Shown here piece by piece: positions 48,279-64,000 of a stretch of DNA of 64,000 nt. Each line of letters opens with the position of its first letter. Positions within the stretch are counted from its first letter, which is position 1. The position numbers were made by a program, and so were the translations under genes. The stretch covers positions 20,310,588 through 20,374,587 of the forward strand of contig OZ026630.1 in assembly GCA_964020975.1 (NCBI GenBank), in the 5' to 3' direction. The notes under the pieces were generated by a model, which did no database searches, was not told the origin of the DNA, and saw nothing but the letters and a program-made list of their open reading frames with translations. The stretch comes from Hermodice carunculata (taxonomy: Eukaryota; Annelida; Polychaeta; Eunicida; Amphinomidae).

Positions 48279-50207
48279 ACTACTGCATGGTCCACATACA
48301 CATAGCACATATACTTCCATGATTACCACTGTGCCATACATGTACACTTGCACTAAACACCCATATGGATATACTGTAGCCTTTCTGTAACACTGTGAGT
48401 GAAATGAGAATTTATGATAACTATTTAATATGCATTCAGTTTCTCTGGGCAGTGAATGAGAACTATGTAAGTTAAGTGAGTACACACAGACATCTCATGG
48501 TTTTTTCTTTATCAACTCATCCAACTTTGATTTGTCATGTTTGTACATTTTGACTCACATATTTACAACAACATCATATCCACATCCAAAACTAGAAAGC
48601 TTTGAAAAAGCAAAGTGTTTTGCAGGTGCCTATAAAAATGCCGGAAACATTGTTCAGTCCTACTACCTGTGCAAAGTTGGACACATTTTTCAATGCATAA
48701 AAATATGTCTCCAATGACCTTAGCAACACCAATTTATACCACTGACATGGAATGTTCAATGTAATTTCAATATTTATTTTTTTTCATGTCACAGGAGTAT
48801 TTGTATATTTTTTTCATTACAAAACTAATGAGCAAATAGTTGATTTATTTCGTATTTGAGAGCAGATAGTTAACATTTGATGACAATGGATGGTGTGTTC
48901 TGATCAGTTTGTGGACCTGAAATCTGTTTTAAATCAGGCAATGTTTAAAAGATACACTGCCATTAACTTAAATAATTCATCACAACAAAGAGATGTTTAG
49001 TACAAAAGCCCTTAAGTAACATTTAGCAATATCACAATATAAGTATACTTCAGAGCCAACAGAGGGAACGTCATGTACCAACAGGCATGTAGCTGTTGAT
49101 AATTTCAGTAATTCTACTTGACATTAGATGTCAATATTGGTCAAAAAAACTTAATTTGTCCACTGCCAAAGTTAATATTGTATTGACAACTTCCAGGTCA
49201 GAAAAAAGTAATGAATTGGCAATTTTTCTTGCCACTCCCTAGCTGCCATGCCTCAACAGCCAAGTCAAGGAATTTGTTGTCCAGAATCTTTGTACCTGAA
49301 CAGGTTTCCTCTACAATTTCATAAACGTCTCCTATGTACATGAAAATTTAGCTAAAAATTCAAACAACATCGAGTGCTTATGGGCATTTTGAGCATGGGG
49401 CATCATCTGTGCAGAAGTCTGCTTCGTCAGTTTTGGGACACACTAGGATGGGATGTGGAGAAACTAAGCACTATATACAATGTCCTGCAGGAAGGTTTAT
49501 GCACATACAGAGAGGGCGCCACAGTACAGGGACACCCACACTTGGTAATGGCACCTTTTGCTACTTGCAGCACGGTCATACTGTACACGTCAATGAACAC
49601 ATTGTTAAGGACCAATGCCCACAGTCATTACATGATATGAGCACAGCAGTTAAAATATACATAATTCACCTATACCCACAGCCTAGGAGACTGACTCTGT
49701 ACATTTTGTGGTCATGAACTCCCTTGCAAACTTGCCTGCTGCTCTCTTTGTCTCTCTCCACACTCCCAGAATATTTTACTTTACAACTAATTACAATTAT
49801 TAACTAATTATCATTCCCAGCATTGCATGCTGGGAGGTTGGATTTCAAATCCTTGTCTGATGCAAATTAAGAGCATTCTTCAAAGATATTGGTTGAAATG
49901 CTTTGTCCTTAAGTTGCACCAGAGATGTCATGATCATATAAACCCTGGTAAGGCATAGTACTTTTCACCTCCCTCAGTGAAGAGTGTCAACAGATAAACC
50001 AATCAATTGAGCAAAATAAACTTGTTTGTGCATGCAGTCTGTAAAGCTGTCCATCACAAACATCACATAGGTATGACACAAGCCACCGCATCAATCCAAG
50101 GTTACTCAAAACTGCAACTGAAGCAGTAAACACATGTAATCTCAGTTTCACAGTCCAAGAAATAAACATCTGACACACTGGTCATTTCACCGCATTTTGT
50201 GGCACCA

Positions 50208-63287
<13,080 letters not shown>

Positions 63288-64000
63288 CTGCAACATCAGA
63301 ATAATTATCACTACATGCCCTGTCAATGGTTTTATTTTCACATCAACACATGTAACACTTTGAGGCATTTTTCTCAATTTTCGATTCCCCGCTGGCTCAC
63401 AGTTTAGAAAAAAATCTCAGTTATTTATTGTGTTTTCATTTTCATGGTTTTCTTCCATCAGGCCAATCAAAATTCAAATGTGTGTTTTTTTCAAGTACTT
63501 TTTTTGCCAAAAATTGATACAGGTGTGATTTTTTTAAACTTTATCTTTCCAAAAAAAATCATAAAACGCCAAAATAATGAAGCCTGAACTTTCCCGCCTT
63601 TTTCCTTTAATGGGGCTGATGTGTGGCTTAAAAACTGACAAGGGACACTTGAGAGACTCACTGTTAATTTTGTCGGCTTCAGTGAAAATAAAATAAATAA
63701 AATAATACACAAAGTAAAGAAGTAAATGCAACATCATGCAGTTTCTCAACAGATTGACTTTTGGACATTTTAAAGTCAATCTTGTTTATACCATTTGTTC
63801 ATCATGTTGAGTATTACTTTACAATCTTGTGCATAGTACACCACAGTAATCTAACATTGACTTTTTCTTTCTTTCCTTTTCTTGATTCAAATAAAAAGGT
63901 CCAATGGTATTTCATTACTTGCAGCCAGACATCATACCATAATCACAAACTTCAATTTGTCTAAAAAAAACCCTGTGGTGAATGTATGTGGATATGAGGT
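63288..64000. other. intron of MAST reaching the right edge
   Basis: No exon with MAST similarity is found. The first visible exon starts with a split codon, so at least one more upstream exon exists beyond this edge. Confidence 0.6.

Larger units (their letters stand above)
44400..50207 (-). other. downstream of MAST: possible long 3' UTR, no other gene seen
   Basis: No coding exon or RNA gene is recognised between the MAST stop codon and about 44.4 kb, apart from hairpin MITEs and small duplications listed separately. Many TTTATT strings (AATAAA on the minus strand) exist, for example at 48773 and 44415, so the true end of the MAST transcript cannot be chosen by eye. Confidence 0.3.

Noticed and set aside
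49374-49717. Overlapping plus-strand frames of 88 and 102 residues
   Set aside because: No domain or splice context; they lie in the presumed MAST downstream region.

Overview
This is a piece of an animal nuclear genome, AT-rich (roughly 63% A+T by eye), with long introns, many microsatellites and several families of decayed transposable elements. The mix of non-LTR retrotransposons, a DIRS-type element, TTAA-flanked hairpin elements and a Tc1/mariner relic, together with a MAST kinase and a Tctex1-domain dynein light chain, fits a marine invertebrate (invertebrate deuterostome or lophotrochozoan). The species cannot be settled from the sequence alone.

Layout. 0-7 kb holds a folded-back Tc1/mariner relic (745-2205), a truncated LINE on the minus strand (3540-5130) and the 3' end of another LINE (6245-7010). 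7-15 kb is mostly featureless, with a foldback at 12.45-12.60 kb. At 15047-15634 (+) is an intact intronless gene for a Tctex1-domain (DYNLT2/4/5-type) dynein light chain. 17.4-20.56 kb carries two LINE relics in divergent orientation, one split by a TTA-flanked MITE. 23.7-26.05 kb is a modular long-repeat tract. 26.5-30.9 kb is a fossil DIRS-like element. 31-37.7 kb has large GA/TC/TA microsatellites, two more LINE fragments and a hAT-like MITE.

At 38.9-40.1 kb are two intact tRNA-Ala(CGC) genes followed by a 183-bp tandem array made of tRNA 3'-half pieces. From 43.5 to 52.4 kb five TTAA-flanked elements with large inner palindromes are clustered, reaching into the last gene.

That gene, on the minus strand from 63287 down to 50208, is a MAST (microtubule-associated serine/threonine kinase) gene. 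Fifteen coding exons can be placed with canonical splice sites, and together they close in one frame of about 984 residues: complete AGC kinase domain, linker, PDZ domain and serine-rich tail. The 5' exons (first coding exon and MAST pre-kinase region) lie beyond the right edge. The kinase and PDZ parts would act as a scaffolded, cytoskeleton-linked kinase. No operon-like relation exists between the three genes or gene sets.
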